A stretch of DNA of 64,000 nt from Stentor coeruleus (GCA_001970955.1 MPUH01000120.1:1-64000); one strand, 5' to 3'. Shown: positions 20,030 to 31,835, counted from the stretch's first letter. Notes: generated by a model from the letters alone, not told the origin. Program-made: numbers and translations.

Positions 20030-21726
20030 ATGGATAAAATCCTTTGTAGCTGTGGAAATAAAGCTATAGAATGCTGCTCATGTACTAGTCCCATGCTCCC
20101 TTTATGTAATAAATGCTCTCATGTAAACTATTATGATCAAAAATTACATCATTCAGTAAACCTTTACAATGAAATAAATCAAGCATCTCTACTCATAATA
20201 AAAAGTTTTTGTAAAGAAAAAATAAACCAATGCACAATCTACAAAGAAAACGTCAATAAAATTGCTGAAAGTTACATTAAAAATATTGAGCAAACATCCC
20301 AAAATCTTATACAAGAAGCTGAGAAAATTTCAGAAATATGCAAAATGGTCTATAATTTTTCTTACAATCTCAAACGCTTAAAAAATTTCGGTTCTCGAAG
20401 CAAAGTAGAATCTTTGATAAATGATTGGCTTTCAAATATTGAAAACCTTAAGAATTTGTATACATTAGAAAATATAGACAAGGCCTTCCCATTAATATGC
20501 CCAAAATGTAAACTATATGAAGAGAAAGAGCAAAGAAATACAAATACAATTGAAATAAGTAACAAAATTATAAATTTTCGTATAGCTTTTGATAGTAAAG
20601 AAAAGATTAAAGCTCATAAGAAAATCAAAGAAGGAAATGCATCTAAACAAAAATTTGTTGAAATTTATAATAAATCTGAGATTGAATATAATAAAAGAGT
20701 TGATGGACAAAGATTTTTNAGATTAAAGCTCATAAGAAAATCAAAGAAGGAAATGTATCTAAACAAAAAGTTGTTGAAATTTATAATAAATCTGAGATTG
20801 AATATAATAAAAGAGTTGATGGACAAAGATTTTTATATTTACCTTTATCTCATACAAGCATTTTATCAAAATATGATCTANTATATTTACCTTTATCTCA
20901 TACAAGCATTTTATCAAAATATGATCTAGAAACTTTTCAAAAATATGATTTAGAAATAAGTGATTTAAATCGTATTTTTCCTTATTTAATGGGATTTTCT
21001 AGAACACAAGATGGGCTTGTGTTTTTAGCAGGAGGGGCGATTGAATGTATAAATATATATGATGCAATACAAATGGAATTATCTGGAAGCCATCCTGAAA
21101 GATATTATTCTATGAGTGAGGATACATATCTTATTGATCCGGAAACAAAATCAGTAAAACAAAAATTGAAAGGATTTAATTTATCAGATTCTGGAAGTTG
21201 CACTTATTTAAATAACTTCATTTATGTGTTTTCAGGTTGTGGATATGATGAACAATGGAATTATGATAGTAGAAAGTATGATATTGCTAGAAATAGTTGG
21301 ATTGAGCTTTCAAGATTTCCTGAAAATGCATCATATCCCACAAGTTGCGCATACGGACAGATAATATTAATAACAGGATCTTTAAGAAAAGATATTTTAG
21401 CATTTGATCCGATATTAAATTCTTATAGTTCTTATTTTAGTAGTCCTACAGGATACAAAGTCTTAATCGAAGGGTACGACTGTGCTTATTTACTTGATTC
21501 TTCTTATTTTTTCGAGATAAAAAGCAACAATTTAAAAATTTTATCCTCAAAAACAAAATTACCTAAAATCGAGCTTTTATCCTACCCAGCTAAATACAAA
21601 GGAAATATTTACTTTATCACAGGAAAAATCAATATTTACTCTGGAGCCTTAGATGAATTTTATTTTGTAAGATATACAGTCAAAGATAATAACCTAGAGA
21701 TTTTGAATGAACTAATAAAATCATGA
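20030..21726 (+). CDS. B-box-like zinc finger / coiled coil / kelch protein
   Basis: 510 aa after collapsing two N-joined duplicates (20604-20834 and 20834-20928). As written, the frame is broken by them. The N-terminus has a Cys/His cluster (CSCGNKAIECCSC...CNKC...HH) with B-box-type spacing. Residues about 50-150 form a coiled coil, and a second CxxC lies near 160. The C-terminal half holds kelch-like blades (GFSRTQDGLVFLAGG, SCTYLNNFIYVFSGCG, SCAYGQIILITGS). This is a TRIM-like order (zinc finger, coil, propeller), often a substrate-recognition scaffold for ubiquitylation. It is 74 bp upstream of the first gene of the Cys-rich array on the same strand. It ends in TGA. Confidence 0.8.
20604..20834. 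repeat. N-joined direct duplicate inside the kelch gene
   Basis: The 115 bp at 20604-20718 recur at 20720-20834 with two mismatches around the N at 20719. Collapse, together with the next duplicate, restores the frame. Confidence 0.92.
20834..20928. repeat. N-joined direct duplicate inside the kelch gene (second)
   Basis: The 47 bp at 20834-20880 recur exactly at 20882-20928 around the N at 20881. Confidence 0.93.
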
Positions 21727-21800
21727 TCTTAATCTAATAAAATACTTCAATAACTTTTTAACGCATAGCATATTTTAATTTATGATTTCTTATAAAATAA

Positions 21801-23675
21801 ATGGAAAATTGTACAACTAAATGTACACTCTGTTTTTCAGCAGGGCTTTATTATTTCAACCCTGAAAATTACCATAAAGTTTGTAAAAATCACTTAAGAA
21901 ATTGTGATAAAAACACTTCTATCCTTTGTTTACACTGTAAAGATCATATCTTAGTAAAAAATCAAATAAATAGCTGCTGCTCGCAACTGAATAACGATAA
22001 TGAAGCTTTGCAAGATTCGGAAATTTTGAATATAAACGATTCATCTAATTTTTCCATTTGCAACACAAGTTCTCATTACTGCGCAAATGTAAAATTCCCA
22101 AAAGACGATAATTTATACACCCAAGCATCAGAATCTGAAATTAAATTATCCCAGTCGGTCAATATGAAGAGTATATCAAATTGTGACGCGTGCCAAAAAA
22201 AAAACTGTCAATACTATATTGAAGAGGATGAAAAATATAGAAAATGCTCAGAAATCAAAAATATTATATCCCAAAGCTCATATACAATAAGCCAACCTAT
22301 CCAAAAAATCGGCAATGAAAGCCTTTTGCCTAATAAAAAGTTCATAAACTGTTGTAATCATGAATACACAACTTCAAGTAAGTGTAAAAATTTAAAAATA
22401 ATCAACAATACATTTAGTAAAGAAAAGCAAAATAATGAGTGCCTTAATAGACAAACTAGCTTTGAAGATGCAGAAAATGTTTTGATAGCTAATGATTCTA
22501 TGAATGAACTAAAAAAAACTTGCCCTACTTGTGGGAATTTATGTAGTGAATTAATTTATCTTGATTGCGAGCATTTACGTTGTTTAGAATGCATTAATAT
22601 AACTTGTAAAGCTTGTACAATAATAAAAAACTTTTCAAAAGAATGCTATTACTGTAAAAATAAATTCCAAAATACTCAAAAGCTTGATTGTACTCATGAG
22701 ATTTGTCAGGAATGTTATGAATATAATACGTTTACATTACCTTCTTGTAAACATATTCAATGTATGATTTGTTGTCAAAATAATGCTTCATGTGTTAAAT
22801 GTCCTTCTATTTTCGGAAAATTATGTATGCCATATGCATGTAACAATGTAGATGAAGTTAAAAAATGTTATTCTTGTTCTAAAACATCAACTACTCTTAG
22901 GAAAAACTTATGTAGTCATGATATTTGCCATCAATGCTTTCAGGAAAAAAAACTTTGTAAAATTTGCTATAGCAGCGATCCTTGCTCAAATTGTAATAGC
23001 ATTTTTCTTGTAAATAAAGCAAAATGCGAACATTTTTTGTGTTCAAAGTGCTTAGCTACTATAAGCTGCAAAGAGTGCACTATAAAAAATCTATCAAAAA
23101 CATGCTCGAGTTGTAAAAAAACAACAAAATGTTCTATAAGAGACTGTCAGCATTTTATTTGTGATAAATGTAATGAAGAAAAACTAAAATGCTTTGAGTG
23201 TGAAAATAGAGATTTTGAGTTTTGTGGTAATTGTGGTGAGAAGACTACTATTAATAATATGGCAAAAAAAAGATGTGGGCATTATGGGTGTCAAGCTTGT
23301 AATGAAAACAATGAATGCTATTCTTGTATTAGTAAAATTGCATCTAGGAGAAATTTCAAAGATTGTAGCAGATGTAAAAAAAATGTAAAAGCTTATGTTT
23401 ATTTAAGATGTAAACATATTTTATGTGTTGAATGCTTTGGATTTGCAAAACGGAAATTGAAAATTTTGAATTTTTCATGTATTGATTGTATTCAAAATAC
23501 AGAAAAAAGCTGTAATCAGATTTGCTCGATTTGTAAAATAGAGTCACAATGGTATTGTGAAGAAAAGTTTCCAAATTTAGTAAATAAAATTTGCTGCGAT
23601 AAGGTAATTTGCTTAAAATGTGCAGATACTGTTTCTGGTAATGACCATAGCTGCTCATTATGTGTTATGTTTTAA
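21801..23675 (+). CDS. poly-mini-RING Cys-rich protein, array member 1
   Basis: 624 aa, the first of six related genes. The N-terminal module (C..C...GLYYFNPENYHKVC..H) is shared by the family. Residues about 60-230 are a Ser/Asn-rich linker unlike the other members. From about 240 the protein is a chain of compact Cys/His fingers of the form CxxC-x(9-12)-CxHxxCxxC-x(4-8)-CxxC; I count eight strict CxHxxC cores (CEHLRC, CTHEIC, CKHIQC, CSHDIC, CEHFLC, CQHFIC, CGHYGC, CKHILC). The C-terminal module has a RING-like finger, a Trp-containing segment and a final CC...CxxC. The finger spacing matches RING-HC but with unusually short loops. Possibly an E3 ligase or zinc scaffold; function unknown. 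Confidence 0.82.
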   Translation: MENCTTKCTLCFSAGLYYFNPENYHKVCKNHLRNCDKNTSILCLHCKDHILVKNQINSCCSQLNNDNEALQDSEILNINDSSNFSICNTSSHYCANVKFPKDDNLYTQASESEIKLSQSVNMKSISNCDACQKKNCQYYIEEDEKYRKCSEIKNIISQSSYTISQPIQKIGNESLLPNKKFINCCNHEYTTSSKCKNLKIINNTFSKEKQNNECLNRQTSFEDAENVLIANDSMNELKKTCPTCGNLCSELIYLDCEHLRCLECINITCKACTIIKNFSKECYYCKNKFQNTQKLDCTHEICQECYEYNTFTLPSCKHIQCMICCQNNASCVKCPSIFGKLCMPYACNNVDEVKKCYSCSKTSTTLRKNLCSHDICHQCFQEKKLCKICYSSDPCSNCNSIFLVNKAKCEHFLCSKCLATISCKECTIKNLSKTCSSCKKTTKCSIRDCQHFICDKCNEEKLKCFECENRDFEFCGNCGEKTTINNMAKKRCGHYGCQACNENNECYSCISKIASRRNFKDCSRCKKNVKAYVYLRCKHILCVECFGFAKRKLKILNFSCIDCIQNTEKSCNQICSICKIESQWYCEEKFPNLVNKICCDKVICLKCADTVSGNDHSCSLCVMF

Positions 23676-24371
23676 TTTTAGCTCTAAGATAATAACTTGT
23701 GTTGTTATACATATTTTGTTTAGGATAACTTTAAGTTTTGAAATAATTGAATATATATTTAATAAAGTATGTTAGAAGTATCTTATATTAAGGTTTTTCT
23801 TTTACTAATATATACCTTAGGAAATTAGTTTTCCTGCTCAGTAGAATTTGTCAAAAAACATTCAGCATAATAAAGAGAGTATGGGAAATAACAAAACAAA
23901 ATTTACTTAAAAAATTAGGGTAGTATATATGTAAAATGTTAGAATTAAGGCAAATTTGTAGTATTCTAGAATCATAGACTTGATGTTCTTTGTGATTTTT
24001 TAGAAAAGGAAATTATTAAAAAAAATATAGCGTGTAAGTTTAATCAAAGTCTTTTATAGTCTTTATAGTAAAAATAGTTTATAATTATAACTGTTAATAC
24101 CTATAAAATATTATTCTAAAAAATCTAAATAAAATAACAACTGACTAAAAGAGAAAACAATAAATCCTACAAATTTATAATCGATTTCTAATTTTTCCAG
24201 CTAATAATATGCATCTAATTGATATAGTTTTCATATTATCTTTTATATTTACTCTTTATATCTCTATAGCTTGAATACCTTGATCATGATCATAAACTTG
24301 AATATAATTTATTAGCTATCTAATTAATATAAAAAAAAAAAATCTAAGAATCCATACTCATTATATAATAA
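23676..24371. other. 696-bp AT-rich intergenic region
   Basis: Between array members 1 and 2. No gene was recognised. A perfect 12-bp palindrome (TGATCATGATCA) lies at 24281-24292, 80 bp before the next start. Confidence 0.5.
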
Positions 24372-26342
24372 ATGGTTTCTTGTGCTAAATCATGTATATT
24401 CTGCGACTCATTAGGACTATACAATGTTAATTTTACTAGATACCACAAAGTTTGTTTTGATCATTTCCAAAATTCAATCACATCACTTAAAGCAACATGT
24501 AAACACTGTCAAGCTAATATTTGCCTAATCACAAATATAAATCAATGTAAAAACTGTGAAAGCTATTCTTGTACAACAAAATCATGTGGTCATACTTCTT
24601 GTCTACAAGGGGGAAATATTTGCTTAGAATGTTATAAAAGATGTCAAACATGTAATCAATACATAAATTATTCAGAATCAAATTTATGTCAAAAATGTGA
24701 AGATTTAGCTATAGAATACCCTTATTGTATCCATGAAGAAAAAACAAATTGTCCTTGTTGTAATGGTATTTTTTGTAAATACTGTGATTTAAAAAAACCT
24801 GTTTGCAAAAAATGCTTTAGAAAAAATAGTAAAAAATGCGACAATTGTGGGGAAATATCTTTAGCTACTAAGTTAGAATGCTCACATTCAGGATGTTTTG
24901 AATGTAAAATGGGGGATTTTTGCAGATTTTGTAATCCGGTTATGAGTGTTTGTAATTCTTGTAGCAGTATATGCTATAATTTAATTATGAGAAATTGTGG
25001 GCATATTGGCTGTGAAAATTGTATTAGTAATCGATGTGGAAAATGTATGGAGTCAGGGAGAAAAACATGTAAAAGTTGTGGAGGGTATGGGGAAAGAGAT
25101 TGGTTTGAATGTGGCCATGAAGGATGCAAAGATTGTAATAAAACTTTAAAATGTCCTGCATGCATTGAATTAGACCAAGCTAATAAGAAAACTTTTTGCC
25201 AATCTTGTGAAGAGTCATGTGATGTTATAATAAATCTTCGATGTACTCATTTAGGGTGTATAAAATGCTATAGAAATGGTTGCAAAATTTGTAAAAACTC
25301 TCCCGCACTCTTATGCGATTATTGCCATAAAAACCCTAGCAGTGGTAAAGCTCAATGCAATCATAGACTATGTGAAGAATGTTTACATTTTAATGTAATC
25401 GAATTAGACTGTAAACATAGAAATTGTATAAATTGTGCTGAAAATAAAGGATGTAAATTATGCCCGAAACCTATTAAAAGAATAGATGTTTTTAAAGTTG
25501 AACCTCCTATAAAAGTATCACCATTATTTCCATGTACAAGTTGCTATAAAAATTTAAATAAACACAATTTAAGTCAATGTGGACATGATATATGTGATCA
25601 ATGTAAACAAAAAAGTAACCCTTGTGGAATATGTGGAGGTATCCCAGGGAAATGTTCTTATTGTCAAAGTATTGATGATTTATTTTTAATTGATTGCAAA
25701 CATTATATTTGCAAAAATTGTTTCGATCTTAAAAGGTCGTGCAAAATTTGTGAAAGCCAAAGGATTTCTTATTGCTATAATTGTAAAACTCCACTTGTTA
25801 ATATAACTGGAGATGACAAATTTAAGTTTTGCAATGAATGTTTAGCAAAATCTGATAAAAACAAAAGAGATGATAGTAAAAAGTGTCCTAATTGCTATAA
25901 TAATATTGAAAAAACTTTAAACTTATATTGTGAACACCCTGGCTGCAGTTATTGTGAAAAAAATAGTTTATGCTTCAAATGTTTAGCAAGTAGATATAAT
26001 ATTTATACTGCTAAACTTGCAAATAAAACTTTATGTATTAGTTGTAAGAAACAAAAGAGGATGGCATTTCATCTAAGATGCAGGCATTCATTATGCAAAG
26101 CTTGTATACAAGGAAAAGTTGAATCTTTAGTTTTTTTAAATTTTACATGTGTTGAATGCCTATGGAAAAAAGATTTAAGTAATCAACAATGTGATAAGTG
26201 TTTAAAAAAAGCTGATTGGGCTTATGTTGGAACGATATCATTCAATTTAATAAGAAAAAGTTGCTGTAAGAGTATTATCTGCTTGACTTGCTTTAAAATT
26301 GTTAAAGAAAATCATGAGTGTAATGGGTGCGTTTTACTTTAA
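24372..26342 (+). CDS. poly-mini-RING Cys-rich protein, array member 2
   Basis: 656 aa. It has the shared N-terminal module (CIFCDSLGLYNVNFTRYHKVC), then about eleven compact RING-like fingers with strict CxHxxC cores, in the order CGHTSC, CSHSGC, CGHIGC, CGHEGC, CTHLGC, CNHRLC, CKHRNC, CGHDIC, CKHYIC, CEHPGC and CRHSLC, and the C-terminal signature module. It is the closest relative of the next gene. Stretches near 24806-24870 and 26895-26955 are identical over about 60 bp, showing recent tandem duplication. No signal peptide or membrane segment, so it is probably cytosolic or nuclear. Confidence 0.87.
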   Translation: MVSCAKSCIFCDSLGLYNVNFTRYHKVCFDHFQNSITSLKATCKHCQANICLITNINQCKNCESYSCTTKSCGHTSCLQGGNICLECYKRCQTCNQYINYSESNLCQKCEDLAIEYPYCIHEEKTNCPCCNGIFCKYCDLKKPVCKKCFRKNSKKCDNCGEISLATKLECSHSGCFECKMGDFCRFCNPVMSVCNSCSSICYNLIMRNCGHIGCENCISNRCGKCMESGRKTCKSCGGYGERDWFECGHEGCKDCNKTLKCPACIELDQANKKTFCQSCEESCDVIINLRCTHLGCIKCYRNGCKICKNSPALLCDYCHKNPSSGKAQCNHRLCEECLHFNVIELDCKHRNCINCAENKGCKLCPKPIKRIDVFKVEPPIKVSPLFPCTSCYKNLNKHNLSQCGHDICDQCKQKSNPCGICGGIPGKCSYCQSIDDLFLIDCKHYICKNCFDLKRSCKICESQRISYCYNCKTPLVNITGDDKFKFCNECLAKSDKNKRDDSKKCPNCYNNIEKTLNLYCEHPGCSYCEKNSLCFKCLASRYNIYTAKLANKTLCISCKKQKRMAFHLRCRHSLCKACIQGKVESLVFLNFTCVECLWKKDLSNQQCDKCLKKADWAYVGTISFNLIRKSCCKSIICLTCFKIVKENHECNGCVLL

Positions 26343-26460
26343 AATTAGTTAGTCTAAAGATAATTATCTTTAAATCCTCAAGTTTGAGTATTATTAATAC
26401 AAACTTGATATAAATTATTATATTTCTTTTATCTAAAAATCAAAGCATAATATATAATAA

Positions 26461-28440
26461 ATGTCTTGTATCGAATTCTGCATATTCTGCGAATCTATAG
26501 GGTTATACTCAGTCAATTTCTCCAGATACCACAAAGTCTGCTTTGATCATTTCCAAAATTCAATTTCATTATCTAATGCTAAATGTAAACATTGTAAAGC
26601 TAATATACCCATAGTCACTGATATAAACCAATGCGAAAACTGTAAAAGTTATTTTTGTACAACTAAATCATGTGGACATACATCTTGCTTACAAGGGGGA
26701 AATGTTTGCTTAGAATGCTACAAAAAATGTCAACAATGCGATCAATACATCAATTTTTTAGGGCCAAATTTATGCCAAAAATGTGAAGAATTCTATACTG
26801 AATACCCTAATTGTAATCATGAAGATAAAATTAATTGTCCTTATTGTAATGGGATTTTTTGTGTATATTGTGAAACAAAAAAACCTATGTGCCAAAAATG
26901 CTTTAGAAAAAATAGTAAAAAATGCGACAATTGTGGGGAAATATCTTTAGCTGCTAGGCTAGAATGCTCACATTTCGGGTGTTTTGGATGTAAAATGAAG
27001 GATTTTTGCAGATTTTGTAATCCGGCTATGAGTGTTTGTGAATCGTGTAATAACAAATGCTCTAATTTAAGGAATAGAAATTGTGGGCATATTGGATGCG
27101 AAAATTGTAGTGAAAATCAATGTGGAAAATGTAAAGTGCAAAACAAGACTGAATGTAAAATTTGTGGAAGGTATGGGGAAAGAGATTGGTTTATTTGTGG
27201 CCATGAAGGATGCAGAGATTGTAGGAAAACTTTGAAATGTCCTGAATGTACTCAAAAGGATAAGTTTATTAAGCAAGCTATTTGTGAATCGTGTGGAGAG
27301 TCATGCAAAGCTTTAGTAAAATTTCAATGTATTCATTCAGGATGCACAAAATGTTTACAAAATGGTTGCAATATTTGTAAAAATCATCCTGCACTTTTAT
27401 GTGATTATTGCCATAAAAACCCTAGTACTACTAAAGTACAATGCAATCATAAACTTTGCGATGCATGTCTTAAATATAACGTTATTGAACTAGAATGCAA
27501 TCACAAAAAATGTATAAATTGTATTGGTAATCAATTATGCAATATATGCGAACCTTATGAAGAAAAGAAAAAAGTTTTTAATGATGGATCTTTTGCTAAA
27601 GCTGTGCCTGTAATTGCCTGTGCAATCTGCAAAAAAAATATGAATAAACATAATCCAAGTCAATGTGGACATGATATTTGCGATCAATGCAGGCAAAAAG
27701 GACTTCATTGTGAAAGATGCAAAATTATTGAAGTAAAATGCTCTAATTGTTCGTGTGCTAATGATTTATTTTTAGTTGAATGCCAGCATTATATTTGTAA
27801 GAACTGCTTCAGCCTTGAAAAGCCATGTAAAACATGCGAACTCAAAAAAAATCTAAACTGCTATAATTGTAAATATCAACCAGGTGAGGTAGATGGAGAG
27901 TGCAAACATAAGCTCTGCTATCAATGTTTTGCTTTGAATGAGAAATGCGATGAATGCAGATTAAAAAATAATAAAAAATGTCCTAACTGTTGCAATAACA
28001 TTGAACAGGAATTTAGTTTATCATGTAATCATCCTGGATGTAATTACTGCCAAAAAAATAAATGTTGCTATAAATGTGTGATTGGAAGATACAATAATTA
28101 TAGCGTCAATCATGCATATAATACTCCATGCATTCTTTGTAAAGAAATGAAATATGAGGCAATTTTTCTTCGGTGTAAGCATTCCTTATGCCTAAAATGT
28201 TTACGAAAAAATAAAGATCTTTTAGTTTTTTTAAATTTTACATGCCCTGTATGTTTAAAAAAGAGAGAATATAACCCTCAGCAATGTGATGAGTGCTTTT
28301 TAAATACATATTGGAATTATTTTCAAACGAATTCAAACAAAGCTATTCATAAAAAATGTTGTGAAAACAATGTTTGTTTGAAGTGCTTAAAATTATTTAA
28401 AAATGATCACGAATGCTGGGGGAAATGCTTTCCATTCTAA
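26461..28440 (+). CDS. poly-mini-RING Cys-rich protein, array member 3
   Basis: 659 aa, colinear with member 2 from end to end, 118 bp downstream on the same strand. N-terminal module CIFCESIGLYSVNFSRYHKVC. I count twelve strict CxHxxC cores, one more than member 2, because the finger CKHKLC is intact here where member 2 has lost the His. The C-terminal module ends with a Trp-containing segment followed by KKCCENNVCLKC. Differences from member 2 fall mostly between the Cys/His positions, which suggests that the metal-binding skeleton is under constraint. Confidence 0.87.
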   Translation: MSCIEFCIFCESIGLYSVNFSRYHKVCFDHFQNSISLSNAKCKHCKANIPIVTDINQCENCKSYFCTTKSCGHTSCLQGGNVCLECYKKCQQCDQYINFLGPNLCQKCEEFYTEYPNCNHEDKINCPYCNGIFCVYCETKKPMCQKCFRKNSKKCDNCGEISLAARLECSHFGCFGCKMKDFCRFCNPAMSVCESCNNKCSNLRNRNCGHIGCENCSENQCGKCKVQNKTECKICGRYGERDWFICGHEGCRDCRKTLKCPECTQKDKFIKQAICESCGESCKALVKFQCIHSGCTKCLQNGCNICKNHPALLCDYCHKNPSTTKVQCNHKLCDACLKYNVIELECNHKKCINCIGNQLCNICEPYEEKKKVFNDGSFAKAVPVIACAICKKNMNKHNPSQCGHDICDQCRQKGLHCERCKIIEVKCSNCSCANDLFLVECQHYICKNCFSLEKPCKTCELKKNLNCYNCKYQPGEVDGECKHKLCYQCFALNEKCDECRLKNNKKCPNCCNNIEQEFSLSCNHPGCNYCQKNKCCYKCVIGRYNNYSVNHAYNTPCILCKEMKYEAIFLRCKHSLCLKCLRKNKDLLVFLNFTCPVCLKKREYNPQQCDECFLNTYWNYFQTNSNKAIHKKCCENNVCLKCLKLFKNDHECWGKCFPF

Positions 28441-28726
28441 AACATTAGTTAATTATATAAATGAAGTTTTTATTATTATGAATAAGGATTATTCTGCATC
28501 GCATAATACTTTTTTATTATATTCTCTCAAGTAAAAGGTATTAATAATTTTAATAAATAATAAAGAAGTATTATTGTGAGAAACATACAATACAGAATAT
28601 TTGATAAGTTTTTATTTTTAAACCTAACATGAGTAAAAGTTTTTGAATGAAGCTTTTAAAATACTATTATTATCAAAATTTCCATTCTCTAAAAAGTCTA
28701 CATATCCAAATTAAAACTATATATAA

Positions 28727-31700
28727 ATGCATTTTTGTAATGATACATGTATTCGCTGCCAGAGTAAAGATATTTTCCCTATAAACTTTTCTTCACATCA
28801 CAAAGCTTGTTTTCAGCATCTAAACGAACTAACTTATCAAGTCAATCCAAATAATCCCCAAAACTCAATAGTATCATGTCTTTGGTGCAAGTCTAAAGTA
28901 CTAATAATTTGGGACTTATGCAAATGTTTAGAATGTGGGGAAGCGAATTGCAAAATAAGAAAATGTGGACATACTAAGTGTATGAAAGGTTTTACCCGAT
29001 GCCCTGAGTGCTGCACATGCGAAAAATGTGGGAAATTTGATGAAAATGCAGAGAATGGGGAATGCCAAGAATGCTTTAATCTACCATTTTGTCCTGAATG
29101 TAATAAAAAGGCTTATCTTTATAAGAAACAATGCTCTCACTTTACTTGTGAAGGCTGCTATTATTCAAAGGAATGCAAAGAATGTGATAAGATGATCATT
29201 TGTGATAATTGTAAATCTCTAACTGAGGAGATGATTTTAAATGAGTGCCAACATAAAGGATGCTCTAATTGTTACTTAAAAGAATGTAGGTTTTGTATTG
29301 AAGAAGAACAAAAACTTACAAAGATTTGTGTCAACTGTGGAGAAAAATCAAGAGCTGAAATTAAAGTTTGTAAGCATGAAGGCTGTGTTAAGTGCAAAAA
29401 ATTTTGTAAAAGGTGTAATTCGATATGTGAAAATTGTGGAGAAAGAGGAATTGCTGATATACTCATGCCATGTACGAAGCATTATGGCTGTGAGAAATGT
29501 CATACATACTATTGCAAGCCATGCCAAAAGCCTTTCTATTCATCTTACTCTACAATATCACCATGTTCCAACTGTGGGCAAAGATTACAGTCAAAAAAAT
29601 TAGAATGTGGACATAATGGTTGTCTAGGTTGTTTTAATAAAATCAAATGCTCTATATGTGAGGCTCTGCCAAAAAAATGCGGAAATTGTTATAGGGAATG
29701 CAAAATTGCCCATTTATGCGATTGTGGAAATCAAATATGTGAGAATTGCCATTGTGAGAAATGTAAGATTATAAATTGTCAGAATTGTCATAAATCTTGT
29801 AGGCAAATTTTAAAATTTGCATGTGATCATTTTGGTTGCGAAAGCTGTAAAGAATCTGGGTGTAAAATGTGCATGACTACCCAAAAGTGTCCTAATTGCT
29901 CTAAATACTTTAAAAGAGTACAAATGAATTGCTCTCATTTTGGGTGTTTATCCTGCCATAATCTATGCNGTAAATTGTCAGAATTGTCATAAATCTTGTA
30001 GGCAAGTTTTAAAATTTGCATGTGATCATTTTGGTTGCGAAGGTTGTAAAGAATCTGGGTGTAAAATGTGCATGATTATCCAAAAGTGTCCTAATTGCTC
30101 TCTATACTTTAAAAGAGTACAAATGAATTGCTCTCATTTTGGGTGTTTATCCTGCCATAATCTATGCAATCAGTGCCCAAAATACAAAAAGTGTAATGGC
30201 TGTTTAAATAAATGTAAAGAATATAAAAAATTCTCTTGCGGTCATGAAGGATGTGAACTATGCATAGTAAATAAATGCACGCAATGCGCTACAAAAAACT
30301 CTTTATTTAACAGTTTTATATGTAATAGTTGTCAAAAATCAGGTGCTACAATTATACTATCTTGTAAGCATTATGTATGCGAACTATGCTATAAAATATC
30401 AAATAAATGCTTTCAATGCACTAGTGCCGACAATAAAAAATGTTGTATGTGCACCTCTACTTCAAAAAATCTTAGTAAATATTATTGCGATCATACCTAC
30501 TGTGAAATTTGTTTTAAAAAATCAAATAAATGTACAAAATGCTATGATACACATCATGAAAGGAGAAAATGCCAAAAATGTACTAAGGAAATAAATGAAA
30601 GTGTAGACTTAGTTTGTGGGCATAACCTATGTTTTGAATGCTTTCAAAAAATTGATTATTGTGAAATATGCTATAAGAAATGCCAACATTGTAATAAAGT
30701 TTCTTATCCTTTTAAAAATTTACCATGCTATCAACATTATGCTTGTGAAAAATGCTTTGGAATAAATGGAAATTGCACTATCTGTATGGAAGCCTGCTCA
30801 TTTTGTGATGTAAAATCACAAAACCTAGTGCAAAATAATTGTGCTCATAAAATCTGCCAGAAATGCAAAAATGAAAATAGGCCATGTCGAAAATGCCCCA
30901 CTCAAAATTGTATCATATGTAAAAATTATGACATTAACCCTCATTATAATGGGTGCGCTCATAAATTGTGTTATAAATGTGTTTTTGCCGGATCAAAATG
31001 CAATAAATGTTTTCCAGCATTAATAGAGCAATGTTCTTGCTGTAACAAACAATTTCAAAATCTTAAAATGTTAGGGTGCGATCATAAGGCATGTGATTTT
31101 TGCATGCAAGGAAATATCAAATGCAGAATATGTGCAGATGCTTCTAATCAACAAAATATTATGTGTATGCATTGTAGAAATACACAAGCAACTAGAGATA
31201 TGGCGTGTGGGCATAAAATATGCATTAATTGCTTTAATAATAAGATAAAATGCCAAGAAGAAAATAATAAAAACAATCAATTTTTGTGCAATTCTTGTAA
31301 GAATAGTAATCCGAAATTTGAAACTCGTTGCGGTCATTTAGTATGTGATGATTGCAAAGGAGAGAATGGTTTTTGTGCTGAATGCTTTTTAATAAAAAAT
31401 AATAATGTATGTCCGCATTGTTTAGAACAAACTAAAGGACTCAAGCTATTTAATTGCAAGCATTATGGATGTGAAAATTGTGCTAAAAACCCATTTTGTT
31501 ATAGTTGCTATGCTAAAAAGCATGCTAACCACAATATTATTAACCAAAATAGCTGCTTTAGATGTAATAAAAAGTCACCAGAATTAATACTTTTAATGTG
31601 CGCACATTCAGTTTGTATAGAGTGTTTTAATGAAAATTATAAGCATTTCAGAAATATGTGTCCTAATTGTTCTATGGAAAGGCCAGGAAAGTGCTTATAT

Positions 31701-31835
31701 TGTACAAAGAATTTTGTTTGGAATATTTCTGAATCTATTATAAATGTTCGATGCTGTAATAAAAAACTTTGTATAAATTGTTTTACAGTATTAGTAAATT
31801 GGAATCATTTCTGCTCTATCACAAAATATTATTAA
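28727..31835 (+). CDS. poly-mini-RING Cys-rich protein, array member 4 (longest)
   Basis: 969 aa after collapsing one 197-bp N-joined duplicate (29772-30167); the frame is then continuous (414 + 556 codons including stop). The N-terminal module is more diverged (CIRCQSKDIFPINF...HHKAC). I count eighteen strict CxHxxC cores plus two or three variants (CTKHYGC, CYQHYAC), making it the longest finger chain here. The C-terminal module (LLMCAHSVCIECF ... RCCNKKLCINCF) is kept. It ends 97 bp from the convergent guanylyl cyclase gene. Finger number varies from about 2 to 18 within one array, so unit gain and loss looks active. Confidence 0.83.
29772..30167. repeat. N-joined direct duplicate inside array member 4
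   Basis: The 197 bp at 29772-29968 and 29971-30167 differ at about seven bases around the N at 29969. Collapse restores frame. It is more diverged than the other N-joined copies, so two real tandem finger units or two alleles remain possible. Confidence 0.8.

Noticed and set aside
20604-20928. Apparent tandem repeats in the kelch protein
   Set aside because: Both copies flank single N bases and break the frame; collapse restores it. Treated as assembly overlap.
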